From contig NZ_JAPAAF010000015.1 in NCBI RefSeq assembly GCF_025907915.1, positions 27,796-91,795 on the forward strand: a stretch of 64,000 nt of DNA, read 5' to 3'. The stretch's first letter is position 1. Each line of letters opens with the position of its first letter. The position numbers were made by a program, and so were the translations under genes. Source of the stretch: Gaoshiqia sediminis (lineage in GTDB: Bacteria > Bacteroidota > Bacteroidia > Bacteroidales > Prolixibacteraceae). Positions 17,449 through 27,041 of this stretch are shown here, piece after piece. The notes under the pieces are model-generated. The model was not told the DNA's origin, did not search any database, and saw nothing but the letters and a program-made list of their open reading frames with translations.

Positions 17449-19485
17449 TTAGTGGGTTTCTTCCGTTTCTTTTGCTTCAGTAATGGCGGCTGGTTTTTCC
17501 GTTTTAGTATCGTTGCCGTTGTCGCCAAGTTGTTCTTCTTTGGCCCACGGGCGCTTCCCAAAGATCGTTTCCAGGTCTTCGCCAAAGATCACTTCTTTTT
17601 CCAGCAGCTTTTCAGCCAGCGTTTTATGACCTTCCTGATGGTCTTTCAATACCTGTAAGGCTCGCTGGTACTGGTTGTCGATCAGTTCTTTTGCTTCGGC
17701 ATCAATCAGTTCGGCTGTTTTTTCGCTGTACGGCTTGGTAAAGCCAAAGTCGGTTTGCCCGGTTGAATCGTAAAAGCTTACGTTCCCCACTTTATCGCTC
17801 ATGCCAAAGATGCTGATCATGGCATAGGCTTGCTTGGTGATTTTCTCCAGGTCGTTTTGGGCGCCCGACGAGATGGTTCCGAACACGAGCTGTTCGGCAG
17901 CGCGTCCGCCCAGGGCCGAGCACATTTCATCCAACAGCTGTTCTTTGGTGGTGATGGAGCGTTCTTCGGGCAGGTACCAGGCGGCGCCCAGCGCTTTGCC
18001 ACGCGGTACAATGGTCACTTTCACCAGCGGATGGGCATGTTCCAGCAGCCAGCTGATGGTGGCATGTCCGGCTTCGTGATAAGCGATGCGGCGTTTTTCG
18101 TCTTTCGAGATGATCTTGTTTTTCTTCTCAAGTCCGCCAACAATGCGGTCCACCGCGTCCAGAAAGTCTTGTTTGGTAACTTTATTACGGTTTCTGCGAG
18201 CGGCAATCAGGGCAGCCTCGTTACATACGTTGGCAATGTCGGCGCCCGAGAAGCCGGGAGTTTGCTTGGAGAGGAAGTTGACTTCCACCTCGTCGGCCAG
18301 TTTGATGGGACGCAGGTGTACCTGAAAGATTTCGCGACGCTCGTTCAGGTCGGGCAGTTCCACATGGATCTGGCGGTCGAAACGGCCGGCGCGCATCAGG
18401 GCGCGATCCAGAATGTCGGCCCGGTTGGTGGCCGCCAGGATGATCACCCCCGAGTTGGTGTCGAATCCATCCATCTCGGTAAGCAGTTGGTTCAGCGTGT
18501 TTTCGCGTTCGTCGTTCGATCCCATGTTCGGGTTTTTCCCACGGGCCCGGCCAATAGCATCAATCTCATCAATAAATACAATGCAAGGCGCTTTTTCCTT
18601 GGCCTGCTTAAAAAGGTCGCGCACACGCGAGGCCCCAACACCCACGAACATTTCCACAAAGTCGGAACCCGACATGGAGAAGAACGGAACATTGGCTTCG
18701 CCGGCAACGGCCTTGGCCAGTAAGGTTTTACCGGTTCCCGGAGGGCCAACCAGCAAGGCACCCTTGGGGATTTTCCCACCCAGCTTGGTATATTTGGCCG
18801 GGTTTTTCAGGAACTCAACAATTTCTTCCACTTCCTGTTTGGCCTCGGCCAATCCGGCCACGTCCTTGAAGGTCGTATTTACCCGTGAGTCTTTATCAAA
18901 GATTTTGGCCTGCGATTTTCCCACGCTGAAGATGTTACCGGCGCCTCCGGCTCCACCGCCGCCTTTACTCATGCGCCGGAAGATCCACCACCAAATGCCA
19001 ATAATGATGAGGAAGGGGAAAATCCATCCCAAAATTTCACTGAAGTAGTTGTGTACGGTTTTATATTCCAGGGAAATACGGTCGGAGTCGTTAAAATCGG
19101 CCTGGGCACTGCGCAGGTTGTCTTCGAAGGTTTCTACCGACCCAATGGTGAAAAAATAATGCGGCCCAAACTTCGAGGGTGTATTAAATCCCTGGTTCAG
19201 TTTATCGGCATAGTCGGCATAGCTGTCTTCTTTCAGATAAATTTGGGCTTCTTCGCGGTTGACCACCACAATTTTTTCAATATCGTGGTTCTTGAGCATG
19301 GTGTTTTTAACTTCCTGCCAGTTGGTTTCAACGGGGCCCCCACCAAAGCTGAAATACTGAATGCCCAGGAATACGATAATCACGATCCCGTAAATCCAGT
19401 AAGGGTTGAATTTTGGCGGTTTCATACCGCCACTGAAGTTGCCCAGGTTGGAATTCTTCTTGCTTTTATTTGTTTTTTTAGTCAT
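17449..19485 (-). CDS. ftsH: ATP-dependent zinc metalloprotease FtsH
   Basis: The 678-residue inner-membrane protease degrades membrane and short-lived cytosolic proteins. Two membrane segments are visible (about 31-48 and 151-169), followed by a Gly-rich linker. The AAA domain has Walker A GPPGTGKT at 247-254, the pore motif [14 protein letters not shown], Walker [14 protein letters not shown] and the second region of homology. The protease domain has HEAGH near residue 470. The C-terminal tail is Lys/Glu-rich. It is 7 nt downstream of rsfS. Confidence 0.98.
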   Translation of the reverse strand: MTKKTNKSKKNSNLGNFSGGMKPPKFNPYWIYGIVIIVFLGIQYFSFGGGPVETNWQEVKNTMLKNHDIEKIVVVNREEAQIYLKEDSYADYADKLNQGFNTPSKFGPHYFFTIGSVETFEDNLRSAQADFNDSDRISLEYKTVHNYFSEILGWIFPFLIIIGIWWWIFRRMSKGGGGAGGAGNIFSVGKSQAKIFDKDSRVNTTFKDVAGLAEAKQEVEEIVEFLKNPAKYTKLGGKIPKGALLVGPPGTGKTLLAKAVAGEANVPFFSMSGSDFVEMFVGVGASRVRDLFKQAKEKAPCIVFIDEIDAIGRARGKNPNMGSNDERENTLNQLLTEMDGFDTNSGVIILAATNRADILDRALMRAGRFDRQIHVELPDLNERREIFQVHLRPIKLADEVEVNFLSKQTPGFSGADIANVCNEAALIAARRNRNKVTKQDFLDAVDRIVGGLEKKNKIISKDEKRRIAYHEAGHATISWLLEHAHPLVKVTIVPRGKALGAAWYLPEERSITTKEQLLDEMCSALGGRAAEQLVFGTISSGAQNDLEKITKQAYAMISIFGMSDKVGNVSFYDSTGQTDFGFTKPYSEKTAELIDAEAKELIDNQYQRALQVLKDHQEGHKTLAEKLLEKEVIFGEDLETIFGKRPWAKEEQLGDNGNDTKTEKPAAITEAKETEETH

Positions 19486-19492
19486 CTATTTC

Positions 19493-19870
19493 TTAATTTT
19501 CTGTATTAATTTCTTCAATTGCTGCGTCGGCCCAAAGGTTCTCGATATCGTAAAAATTACGTGCCTCATGCTGAAATACATGCACCATCACATCGGCATA
19601 ATCCAGTAGTATCCAGATCGAATTTTTGTAACCATCCTTGTGCCAGGCTTGTTCTCCGGTTATTTCTTCCACCGTATCTTCTACCGAATGGGCAATTGCA
19701 TCCACCTGAGTGGTGGAATTCCCGTGGCAGATGATGAAATAATTACATTCGGAGTGGTTTATTTTTGTTAAATCTATTTTGATAATATCTAATCCTTTTT
19801 TTCGTTCAATGCCTTCAATAATGGCATTAAGCAGTATTTGTGTGTCCCTCTCTTTTGGCGTTATACTCAT
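19493..19870 (-). CDS. rsfS: Ribosome silencing factor RsfS
   Basis: The 125-residue protein has the DUF143/Iojap landmarks: the first helix LLNAIIEGIERKKG, DIIKIDL, then NYFIICHGNSTTQVDAIA and the WILLDYADVMVHVFQHEARNFYDIE stretch with WADA near the end. RsfS binds ribosomal protein L14 and blocks subunit joining when nutrients are scarce. It leads the rsfS-ftsH-LUD-DUF2007-cdsA run and is divergent from birA. Confidence 0.95.
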   Translation of the reverse strand: MSITPKERDTQILLNAIIEGIERKKGLDIIKIDLTKINHSECNYFIICHGNSTTQVDAIAHSVEDTVEEITGEQAWHKDGYKNSIWILLDYADVMVHVFQHEARNFYDIENLWADAAIEEINTEN

Positions 19871-19888
19871 AAATTCTTTTTAGGAATA

Positions 19889-19896
19889 CAAAGATA
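19889..19896 (-). promoter_or_regulatory. Candidate -7 box (TATCTTTG) for the rsfS-ftsH run
   Basis: On the minus strand this is TATCTTTG, an exact match to the Bacteroidota -7 consensus TAnnTTTG, 18 nt before the rsfS ATG. No clear TTG lies 19-21 nt upstream, so the -33 part is weak or absent. Confidence 0.4.
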
Positions 19897-19994
19897 AATT
19901 TTTTCGTTTATTTTGACCGTTAAAACAGTCTTGGGTAATAACCTGAGGATGAAAAAAATAGTTTACGATCATTTGTTAAAAATTTCAAAAACTT

Positions 19995-20738
19995 ATGTCC
20001 CGATCCATCGGTCATACCATCATTTCGGTTCGGAGCACCGAAAGTACCAATAACTATGCCACCAGTCAAGTGCGTGAAAATGAAACGGAAGAGGGTACTG
20101 TCTTTTTGGCATACGAACAAACCTCCGGTCGCGGGCACCTGGCAAACAAGTGGGAAAGCGAACCCGGGAAAAATCTTACCTTTTCCATCTTCATGCGTCC
20201 GGTTTTTTTACCGCTCGATAAAACGTATGCCCTTTCGAAGGTCGTCTGCCTGGGCTTGGAGAGCTGTCTCAGCCGCCTGGTTGACCGGGTGAGCATAAAA
20301 TGGCCCAACGATATTTATGTGGGCGACCGGAAAATTTGCGGCATTCTGATCGAGAATGGTATTATGAATGGCCAGATTTGTCAGAGTGTTATCGGCATCG
20401 GGCTCAATGTCAATCAAAAACAGTTTTTTTCGGATGCGCCCAATCCGGTCTCGCTGGCCATCTTAACCGGAGAGGAGTTTCAGCTGGATGAAATCCTGGA
20501 TGAATTATTGAAACAAATCGATTTTTATTATCAGCTCTTGGCAGAGGGCCGGCTTCAGGAACTGGATCAGCTGTTTCTCGCGAAGTTATACCGCTTCGGA
20601 GAGTGGCATCCGTTTCAGGACGAAGAACACCGGTACACCGGAAAGATCATCGGCATCAACGCAACCGGCCAGCTCCGCATCCAGGAACAGGACGGCCCCA
20701 TCCACGAATATCACTTCAAAGAGGTGGGGTATCTGTAA
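19995..20738 (+). CDS. birA: Biotin--[acetyl-CoA-carboxylase] ligase
   Basis: The 247-residue enzyme attaches biotin to carboxylase carrier proteins. The catalytic motif TSGRGHLANKWESEPGKNL is near residue 42-60, KWPNDIYVGDRKICGILIE near 105, and VIGIGLNVNQ near 135. The N-terminal DNA-binding domain of E. coli BirA is missing, so this is the non-regulatory class, as usual in Bacteroidota. It is divergently transcribed from rsfS. Confidence 0.95.
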   Translation: MSRSIGHTIISVRSTESTNNYATSQVRENETEEGTVFLAYEQTSGRGHLANKWESEPGKNLTFSIFMRPVFLPLDKTYALSKVVCLGLESCLSRLVDRVSIKWPNDIYVGDRKICGILIENGIMNGQICQSVIGIGLNVNQKQFFSDAPNPVSLAILTGEEFQLDEILDELLKQIDFYYQLLAEGRLQELDQLFLAKLYRFGEWHPFQDEEHRYTGKIIGINATGQLRIQEQDGPIHEYHFKEVGYL

Positions 20739-20747
20739 GGGGACGTT

Positions 20748-20889
20748 AGAAACTGTTTAAATTTTGCTCATTTTGATTTTTCGGATTACCCCGAACCCTA
20801 AAGGGAGCCCGAAAAATCAAACATACAGCCTTCAGGGGCGGAGTAAATTTTTTGATTTTGGGCGTGACTTTAAATTTTAAACAGTTTCT
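20748..20889. mobile_element. MITE-like nested palindrome
   Basis: A 142-bp element bounded by inverted arms AGAAACTGTTTAAA (20748-20761) and TTTAAACAGTTTCT (20876-20889), a perfect 14-bp match. Inside is a second perfect 12-bp inverted repeat, TTGATTTTTCGG (20773-20784) and CCGAAAAATCAA (20809-20820). There is no coding capacity. It starts 10 nt after birA ends, so it may also end birA transcription. I infer a non-autonomous transposable element. Confidence 0.6.
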
Positions 20890-21321
20890 TATTGTCAGGA
20901 ATTGACTTCTTGTCAACGGAATGATTGATTTTGTTTGGGAAAATGTCAATGGAATGATGTTTTTTCCCAGGCAAATGAATCGTCACGTGTTCTTCATCCC
21001 GACCCATAGTTCCCTTCAATCCATATCCGTCTTTTCGTCTTACCATCTCCGGATCTTCTGTGTATCTTCTGTATTTCTTCTGTATATCTTCTGTGTTTAT
21101 GGATACAGAAAATACATAGGAGAAATAGAGTATAAACCGGCTAAATATGGAGATGCTATAGCGCTGGCAGCAGGAAGGACTTTGGCTGGCAGATCACCGG
21201 GATTAAGTAACCGATAGGAGTTCAATGGATAGGTCAGCGGCCGTAAAGATGGTTTGTGCGTTGTTTTTCTGTAAATAATTCATTTATTTTCACATATCTA
21301 AGCTAAATCAAACAAACGACC
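20890..21321. other. Intergenic region without a supported gene
   Basis: A 98-codon frame (20921-21217) is present but has no recognisable domain and runs through a low-complexity stretch of cttctgt(g)tat direct repeats (about 21055-21100). I see no RNA gene. The promoter of the GntP permease must lie in the last part. Confidence 0.5.
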
Positions 21322-22677
21322 ATGAACGAAATCTTCCTGTTGGGCGGCGTAGTCTTTGCCATTCTGCTGCTGCTTTTCCTGGTGTTGAAGTTGAAAATCC
21401 ATGCGTTTATTGCCTTGCTGATCGTCAGCATCGTGGTGGGGGTGGTCAGTGGGATGGACTTTGGCCCGATCATCGACAGTATGAAAGAGGGGATGGGCAG
21501 CACCCTGGGCTTTGTGGCCACAGTGGTAGGTTTGGGCGCCATTTTCGGGCAGATGCTGGAATCGTCGGGCGGGGCCGAATCGATTGCCCTGTACCTGCTC
21601 AGCAAGTTTGGCGAGAAGCGGGCTTCCTGGGCGCTGGTGCTGACCGGCTTTATCGTGGCTATCCCTGTTTTTTTCGATGTGGGCCTCATCATCCTCATCC
21701 CGATTGTTTATGAACTCACCAAACAAGCACGGCGTTCGGTGTTGTACTATGCTATACCGTTGCTGGCCGGACTGGCCATTACCCATTCGTTTATACCGCC
21801 CACGCCGGGGCCGGTGGCGGTGGCCGAAATCCTGGGGGCTCAACTGGGGTGGGTCATCCTGATGGGCGTCATCATCAGTGTTCCCACGGCCATTGTTGCC
21901 GGGCCGGTTTTCGGGAAATACATCAGCAATAAAATAAAAATTGATGCCCCCGATTATTTTTCGGAGCGGGAGCCGGGTGAGGAACAAAAGCCTTTGCCGT
22001 CTTTTCCGACCATTGTTTTCATCATAGCCTTGCCCTTGGTGCTGATCGTCGGGAATTCGGTGGCCGAAGTGCTGTTCAGCAAAGGCATCATGCCGGATGG
22101 TGTGCTGTACCAGACCATCGGCCTGCTGGGGCATCCGTTTTCGGCCCTGATCATTTCCACCTTGCTGGCCTTGTACGTGCTGGGTGTGAAACGTGGTTTC
22201 AGCAAGGATCAGTTGATGGCCCTCTCGAACAAGGCGCTGGGCCCCGCGGGTTTGATCATTTTGGTGACCGGGGCTGGGGGCGTGTTCAAGCAGGTGCTGA
22301 TTGACAGCGGCATTGGCGCCATGCTGGCCGAACGATTGGCCAACTCGGCCATGCCGCCGATTGTGTTGGCCTATCTGATTGCCGCGGTGGTTAGGGTGAT
22401 TCAGGGATCGGCCACCGTTTCGATGATCACTGCCGCCGGGATTATGGCCCCGCTGATTACGGCTTTCGACCTTGGACAAATCGATAAGGCGCTGGTGGTA
22501 CTGGCCATCGCTGCCGGGGCCACCATCCTGTCGCACGTAAATGATAGCGGCTTTTGGCTGGTTGGTAAGTATTTGGGCATGAACGAAAAAGAAACCCTGC
22601 GCTCATGGACGGTCATGGAGACCCTCATTTCAGTTGTCGGTTTTCTGTTGATTTTGCTGGTTAGCTTTTTCGTTTAA
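21322..22677 (+). CDS. GntP-family gluconate:H+ symporter
   Basis: The 451-residue membrane transporter has about 12 hydrophobic segments. GntP-family landmarks include the early VVSGMDFGPIIDSMKEGMGSTLG, GAIFGQMLESSGGAE, the PVFFDVGLIILIPI loop, SFIPPTPGPVAVAE and the late VIQGSATVSMITAAGIMAPL with HVNDSGFWLV. The family imports gluconate or related sugar acids with protons. No gluconate kinase or other catabolic gene lies next to it, so the substrate is uncertain. Confidence 0.93.
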   Translation: MNEIFLLGGVVFAILLLLFLVLKLKIHAFIALLIVSIVVGVVSGMDFGPIIDSMKEGMGSTLGFVATVVGLGAIFGQMLESSGGAESIALYLLSKFGEKRASWALVLTGFIVAIPVFFDVGLIILIPIVYELTKQARRSVLYYAIPLLAGLAITHSFIPPTPGPVAVAEILGAQLGWVILMGVIISVPTAIVAGPVFGKYISNKIKIDAPDYFSEREPGEEQKPLPSFPTIVFIIALPLVLIVGNSVAEVLFSKGIMPDGVLYQTIGLLGHPFSALIISTLLALYVLGVKRGFSKDQLMALSNKALGPAGLIILVTGAGGVFKQVLIDSGIGAMLAERLANSAMPPIVLAYLIAAVVRVIQGSATVSMITAAGIMAPLITAFDLGQIDKALVVLAIAAGATILSHVNDSGFWLVGKYLGMNEKETLRSWTVMETLISVVGFLLILLVSFFV

Positions 22678-22780
22678 AAAGTGATAAGCTGAAGTTAAAA
22701 AGATTAATTTAGCGTGTTTGAATTTCAGTACTGCTACCGTTTGTGATACTGAAATTTCTGAACAATTAAGCGAATGTTAT

Positions 22781-24193
22781 ATGAAAAACACAAAGCATAT
22801 CCGGATGAATAAATTACTCGTCTATTTTTTCCTCTTGCTGACTCTCTTCTACTCGTGTAAAGATGATGATCCTATTGTTGAGGAGGAAGATCCGATTGCA
22901 GAAGAGATTTTGGCTGCAAATGCCTGGATTCGAGAGAACATGGAGGATTTGTACCTGTGGAATAATAAACTGCCGGAAATTGACGATACCAAAGAAGCCG
23001 ATTCGGAAGAGTATTTCTATAAGCTGATCTATGAAGCCGAAGATAAATGGTCGTGGATTACCGACGATTATGCTTCGTTGGCCGCCGAGTTTGCCGGGGT
23101 ACCGGTAACCATGGGTTTTGATCCGGCCTTTTATTTGTTTTCCGATGGTACCAGTGTTTATATTGTGGTAAACTACGTGTATCCCGGTTCGGCTGCCGAA
23201 GAGGCCGGATTGAAACGCGGCGACATCATTCTTTCCATCAACAATACCAATCTGAATACGGAAAATTACTACACCCTGTATTCCGGCAGTGCTTATTCGG
23301 TGCAGTTGGGCTCGCTCAGCGGGAGTACCATCAGCCCGTCGGGTGTTTCGTACAGCCTGACCGCCCGGGTCACGACTACCAATCCTTCTGTACATCACGA
23401 GGTTATCGAAACCGAAGGCCATAAAATCGGTTATCTGGCATATGTGGAGTTTGTGGCCGGAAGCAACGATGGCTTTCTGGAGACGCTGGACCAGATTTTT
23501 ACTGAATTCAACACCACGGGCATTACCGACCTGATTGTTGACTTGCGCTATAATCCGGGCGGAGAGATTGATGCGGCAGCTTATTTGGCTTCTGAGATTG
23601 CACCGGCAAATGTGGTTTCGGCTGGCGAAGTGCTGGTGGGAATGAGGTATAACGATGAGCTCCAATCATATCTTGAATATTCTGGCGAAGAGTATGCCGA
23701 CTATCTTTCGTACCGTTTTCTGGACGATGTTAGTGGGAATGTCAATTTGCAGCGGGTTTTCTTCCTGACAACCTCAGGAACGGCTTCGGCCAGCGAATTG
23801 CTTATCACCGGTTTGGAACCTTACATGGATGTGGTGCACATTGGTGAGCCTACTTACGGGAAATATACCGGCGCCTGGGTGATTCCCGATGACCAGGAAG
23901 AATGGGCGATGGTGCCTATCGTATTGAAATATGCCAACACTTTTGGTTATACCGATTTTAAAGATGGCTTGACGCCTGATTATGTGCTGAAAGACGACGT
24001 GTTGGCGGGCATTCCGTTGGGTGATACCTCCGATCCGATGGTCGCCAAAGCGATTGAGCTGATTACCGGACAAACGACAATCGTGGCAGTTGCCAAATCG
24101 TCCAGGATGAAGGTGTTGGGAAAACAGCTTTTCCCCAAAGCCCTGGAGCTAAAGAAGAACCTGTTTGTTCCCGGTCCGGAGCTTCTCAGGTAG
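22781..24193 (+). CDS. S41-family peptidase lipoprotein with PDZ domain
   Basis: Start chosen at ATG 22781 because it leads directly into a lipoprotein signal (hydrophobic stretch LLVYFFLLLTLFYSC, lipobox LFYSC); ATG 22805 is also possible. The mature part has an acidic linker, an S41 N-terminal domain and a PDZ domain about residues 125-200 (VYPGSAAEEAGLKRGDIILSI). The C-terminal tail-specific protease core has LIVDLRYNPGG, the nucleophile in TSGTASASELL and the Lys in GEPTYGKYTGA. It is an outer-membrane-attached, periplasm-facing or surface protease of the C-terminal processing class. It stands alone as a transcription unit. Confidence 0.9.
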   Translation: MKNTKHIRMNKLLVYFFLLLTLFYSCKDDDPIVEEEDPIAEEILAANAWIRENMEDLYLWNNKLPEIDDTKEADSEEYFYKLIYEAEDKWSWITDDYASLAAEFAGVPVTMGFDPAFYLFSDGTSVYIVVNYVYPGSAAEEAGLKRGDIILSINNTNLNTENYYTLYSGSAYSVQLGSLSGSTISPSGVSYSLTARVTTTNPSVHHEVIETEGHKIGYLAYVEFVAGSNDGFLETLDQIFTEFNTTGITDLIVDLRYNPGGEIDAAAYLASEIAPANVVSAGEVLVGMRYNDELQSYLEYSGEEYADYLSYRFLDDVSGNVNLQRVFFLTTSGTASASELLITGLEPYMDVVHIGEPTYGKYTGAWVIPDDQEEWAMVPIVLKYANTFGYTDFKDGLTPDYVLKDDVLAGIPLGDTSDPMVAKAIELITGQTTIVAVAKSSRMKVLGKQLFPKALELKKNLFVPGPELLR

Positions 24194-24235
24194 CAGAACC
24201 GGATCCCTATTTATGGGGATAGTCAGCTGCCTGTT

Positions 24236-24826
24236 TCAAATTAACTCTTCGGGATTGATGTCGCTGATGTCAATCAATTTGTTCATAATGGCATACATGG
24301 TAAGCCCGGAAATGGAGCGTATATTCAGCTTTTCGGTAATGTTTTTCCGGTGCGAAATAACGGTGTGGATGCTGATGTTGAGCCTATCGGCAATTTCTTT
24401 GTTGGCCAGTCCCAATGCAACCAGCCGGATCACGTCCTTTTCGCGCAGGGTGAGATCGCCGTTTTCGGGCAGAACAGCTTTCTGCTTGCTGGCCGATTTG
24501 CGGATAACCTGGATGAGCTGCTGTATTTGCAGGGCTGATGAGAATATATTTAGCCGATATTCGTAAGGCTGAGGTTGGTCGTCGTGAGAAACACCAACCA
24601 GAAACAGTTGGTTCGTACGCCGGAGCTTTTCATCGAGTTTGGGGGGGAGCTGCTGTCCTGCTTCCAGCATGACGATGACCAGGCTGTTGTTGATACCCGA
24701 AAACGCTTCCAGGTCGGAAACAGAAACCAGCTGGGTAATCTCCATGCTGAAGTATTCCTGAAGGATCACGGCCAGTCCCCGGCGAACAATTTCGGATGGA
24801 TGGATGATAAAAAGGTTCTCTTCCAT
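24236..24826 (-). CDS. LuxR-type regulator with degenerate receiver
   Basis: The 196-residue protein has a receiver-like N-terminal half (about 1-115) and a clear LuxR/NarL helix-turn-helix (about 128-185: LTLREKDVIRLVALGLANKEIADRL, then HTVISHRKNITEKL). At the place of the phospho-acceptor Asp the sequence reads VIVMLEAG, so Glu replaces Asp and no partner kinase is expected. It begins 3 nt after the hemerythrin gene, so the two form an operon. Regulation may respond to the hemerythrin protein or another non-phosphorylation signal. Confidence 0.85.
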   Translation of the reverse strand: MEENLFIIHPSEIVRRGLAVILQEYFSMEITQLVSVSDLEAFSGINNSLVIVMLEAGQQLPPKLDEKLRRTNQLFLVGVSHDDQPQPYEYRLNIFSSALQIQQLIQVIRKSASKQKAVLPENGDLTLREKDVIRLVALGLANKEIADRLNISIHTVISHRKNITEKLNIRSISGLTMYAIMNKLIDISDINPEELI

Positions 24827-24829
24827 TGT

Positions 24830-25540
24830 TTAGCGGCTTCCTTGTTGCGTTAGTTCCTGTTCCAGTTTTTCCACTTGTACTACCAGAATGTTGTCTTCTA
24901 TCCGGGCGTGATCGTACAAATCTTTCTCGAACTGGGCAAGCGCGAATAAGAACTCGTTCATGTCGTTGTGGTTGTACCCTGGTTCCAGGTATTTGATGAT
25001 CAGGTTTTTCAGATCCGTTAGCTTTTCTTCCACATTGGTGTGCTCGTTTTCAAATACCTGAATCGAAGTTTGGTCGTTTCGAAGCTGCCGGTTTTTATAC
25101 AGATCGATGATGTACGGGAAAACTTTTTCGTCTTCTAGTTGAAGGTGGAGCAACAGTTCGTGTTTGTACTTCTGGTAAAACGAACCGATCATTTTCAGGC
25201 TGGCGCAGTCGTTTCCGCAACTCACCAGAACCTGGTTCAGCAACCGTTCAATTTTGGGAAGCACATAGCCAATGTAATAGTTATGCGTATTTTTTAGGTA
25301 ATCGATCAGTAGCAGCGGCGAAAACGACAACAGTTCCGCTTCGGGGAAATAATTCTCGTCGTTATAGGTATTGACGATGGCCAGGAAAAAATCGGCGTTC
25401 ACCTCTTGTTCGCGGCACAATTCGCCAATCGTTTTTTCCTTGAATCCCAGCCGGATGCCAAAACGGTTGATCACCGGTAACAAGTTGTAGTTACTGGTAA
25501 CCAACGAGCTCATTTTATCATTTTTATTAAAAATCTTCAT
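24830..25540 (-). CDS. Hemerythrin-domain protein (RIC/YtfE-related)
   Basis: The 236-residue protein has an N-terminal DUF542-like region (residues 8-70) without the usual Cys pair. The hemerythrin domain that follows has its metal-ligand landmarks: KNTHNYYIGYVL (His near 86), KYKHELLLHLQLEDEKVFPYI (His and Glu), ENEHTNVEEKL (His) and LYDHARIEDNIL (His, Glu). Relatives (ScdA/YtfE) repair iron-sulphur clusters damaged by NO or oxidants, or sense O2/NO. The pairing with a LuxR-type regulator suggests a stress-sensing operon. Confidence 0.85.
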   Translation of the reverse strand: MKIFNKNDKMSSLVTSNYNLLPVINRFGIRLGFKEKTIGELCREQEVNADFFLAIVNTYNDENYFPEAELLSFSPLLLIDYLKNTHNYYIGYVLPKIERLLNQVLVSCGNDCASLKMIGSFYQKYKHELLLHLQLEDEKVFPYIIDLYKNRQLRNDQTSIQVFENEHTNVEEKLTDLKNLIIKYLEPGYNHNDMNEFLFALAQFEKDLYDHARIEDNILVVQVEKLEQELTQQGSR

Positions 25541-25702
25541 AAAGCTTTTTTGATCCTGTCATCTATTTTTCTGCTTGTAATGATGGCTAACTGTATTACA
25601 ACAGCTGTTAACCGGCTTGGTTGAATAATAATGGTGAAAAAACGCTGCCGTGCCACCGGGAGTGATCGTCCCGTTCATCTTTATGTCTGCATGAATCAGA
25701 CG

Positions 25703-25725
25703 CAAAGGTATATTACATAGGTCAA
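25703..25725 (-). promoter_or_regulatory. Candidate -7 box and CRP/FNR-like half site upstream of the hemerythrin gene
   Basis: The minus strand reads TACCTTTG at 25710-25703, a perfect TAnnTTTG -7 box. Just upstream (25725-25713) it reads TTGACCTATGTAA, one good and one weak arm of a CRP/FNR-type site (TTGAC-N4-GTCAA). Such sites control nitrosative stress genes in many bacteria. The gap from here to the start codon is about 160 nt. Confidence 0.3.
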
Positions 25726-25855
25726 TATCTTTTATCCCAATTTATAGGGATTTTTTGCAGGGGCATGTGAATCTGTATCACCGTGGAAGCGGACTTCTTC
25801 TTGCGAAATATTCTGTTGTAACTGAAGAATCAAAAGGTCTCCCGGAGCTGCTTAT

Positions 25856-26233
25856 CCGCTAAGCGGTTTCAAACCATCGGGTGCATATCCGCTAAGCGGT
25901 TCCATTTCATTGGGTGCTTATCCGCTAAGCGGTTCCAAACCGCTAAGCGGATTATGAACTAAGGGGATTACTGAAACGCTAGTTTGATGTTGGATGTCAG
26001 AAGACTTTTTTCAGCATACTTTCATCAATCAGCATCATCGACTGAACGTAGAAATCTTTTTTGTCGAGACCGACATATTGAAATGTGAGATAATTATTTG
26101 CCAGTGTGCCTTTTTTAGAGCCTGCAAAACTTTTCAACCTCTAGCCGGAAAATTAATCATCGGGTGCTTATCCGCTAAGCGGTTTCAAATAATCGGGTGC
26201 TTATCCGCTAAGCGGTTTCAAACCGCTAAGCGG
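25856..26233. repeat. REP-like palindromic units, cluster 1 (7 units)
   Basis: The 11-mer CCGCTAAGCGG occurs at 25856, 25889, 25922, 25940, 26172, 26205 and 26223. Those preceded by TAT face one way (ending GGTT), and those preceded by AAA face the other (ending GGATTA). Facing pairs such as 26205/26223 form longer hairpins with one central mismatch. A direct repeat containing CGGGTGCTTA often precedes a unit. They flank a RAYT transposase, which is the known partner of REP elements. Confidence 0.8.
25986..26164 (-). pseudogene. Decayed copy of the RAYT 3' end
   Basis: This stretch matches the last ~130 nt of the RAYT gene (26270-26400) closely, starting GATGTTGGATGTCAGAAGAC, and then diverges. 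The downstream part (to AATCATCGGG) is shared with the other remnant at 27123-27300 and not with the intact gene. No intact frame remains. Confidence 0.65.
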
Positions 26234-26276
26234 ATTAACTAAGGGGATTACTGAAACGCTAGTTCAATGTTGGATG

Positions 26277-26906
26277 TCAGAAGACTTTTTTCAGTATACT
26301 TTCATCTAGCAGCATCATCGACTGTGCGTAGAAATCTTCTGGGTCGAGACCGACATATTGAAATGCAAGATACTTATTGGCCAGTGTGCCTTTTCTTAAA
26401 CCGGCGAAATCGCGAAACGATGAAAACTCCCATTCTTCCGGTTTGGTTACCAGTCCGGCCATTACCGGATTTTGGTGAATATAGTTAAAACAGGTGGTAA
26501 GGTAGTCGGGCACAGACGCGTTAAACGATTCGGATCTGCTGAGCGCTTTTTCAAATTCAACATCATTCAGGCATTTTGCTTTGGTATTATGCGAGAAGAG
26601 TTTGCCACGCCGGTTTTCCTGTTTGTTAATTGCCTGTGCGTAGCTGCTCAATAATCCCCCAATGTTTTTGGACAATATTTGTAATGCAGGTCTGTGCTTT
26701 TCCGTTGTGTTTGTGCAACCGTCTTCTGTGGCAACTACAAGAAAATGAAAATGGTTTGGCATTAAAACCCAGTCAAGAATCTCACAATATGGGGCAATAA
26801 GTTCTTTCGTTTTCTTGAGGAAAAACAGATAATTGTCACGATGGTGAAAAACCGTTTCGTTTGATCGGTTGTAAATGTGATAAACAGCATTTGGTTCGAA
26901 ATGCAT
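26277..26906 (-). CDS. REP-associated tyrosine transposase (RAYT, Y1/IS200-like)
   Basis: The 209-residue protein has the HUH motif as NHFHFLV (residues 51-57), preceded by YHIYNRSNE and ILDWVLMP. The candidate catalytic tyrosine is Tyr142 in NYIHQNPVMAGLV. These are RAYT/Y1 transposase features. REP-like palindromes lie on both sides, as expected for the DNA targets of a RAYT. RAYTs are usually single-copy and domesticated to move or maintain REP sequences. The frame is intact and may be active. Two decayed copies of its 3' end nearby show past duplication. Confidence 0.9.
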   Translation of the reverse strand: MHFEPNAVYHIYNRSNETVFHHRDNYLFFLKKTKELIAPYCEILDWVLMPNHFHFLVVATEDGCTNTTEKHRPALQILSKNIGGLLSSYAQAINKQENRRGKLFSHNTKAKCLNDVEFEKALSRSESFNASVPDYLTTCFNYIHQNPVMAGLVTKPEEWEFSSFRDFAGLRKGTLANKYLAFQYVGLDPEDFYAQSMMLLDESILKKVF

Positions 26907-27041
26907 TTTTCTTTTAAAGTTAGTTATTTATTCTGCCATATTCACTTCTAGGTAAGAACTCAACGTTTTTTATGTATCTGCAAGGCGGGATGTTAAGACA
27001 GTTAGCTGGTTGCCATCGTGAGCGTATCAGCGGGTGCTTAT

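Noticed and set aside
20921..21217. 98-codon frame in the gap after the MITE
   Set aside because: It runs through low-complexity cttctgtat repeats and shows no family features.
21298..22536. 412-codon minus-strand frame
   Set aside because: It is a His/Gln/Asn/Arg-rich shadow of the GntP permease gene.
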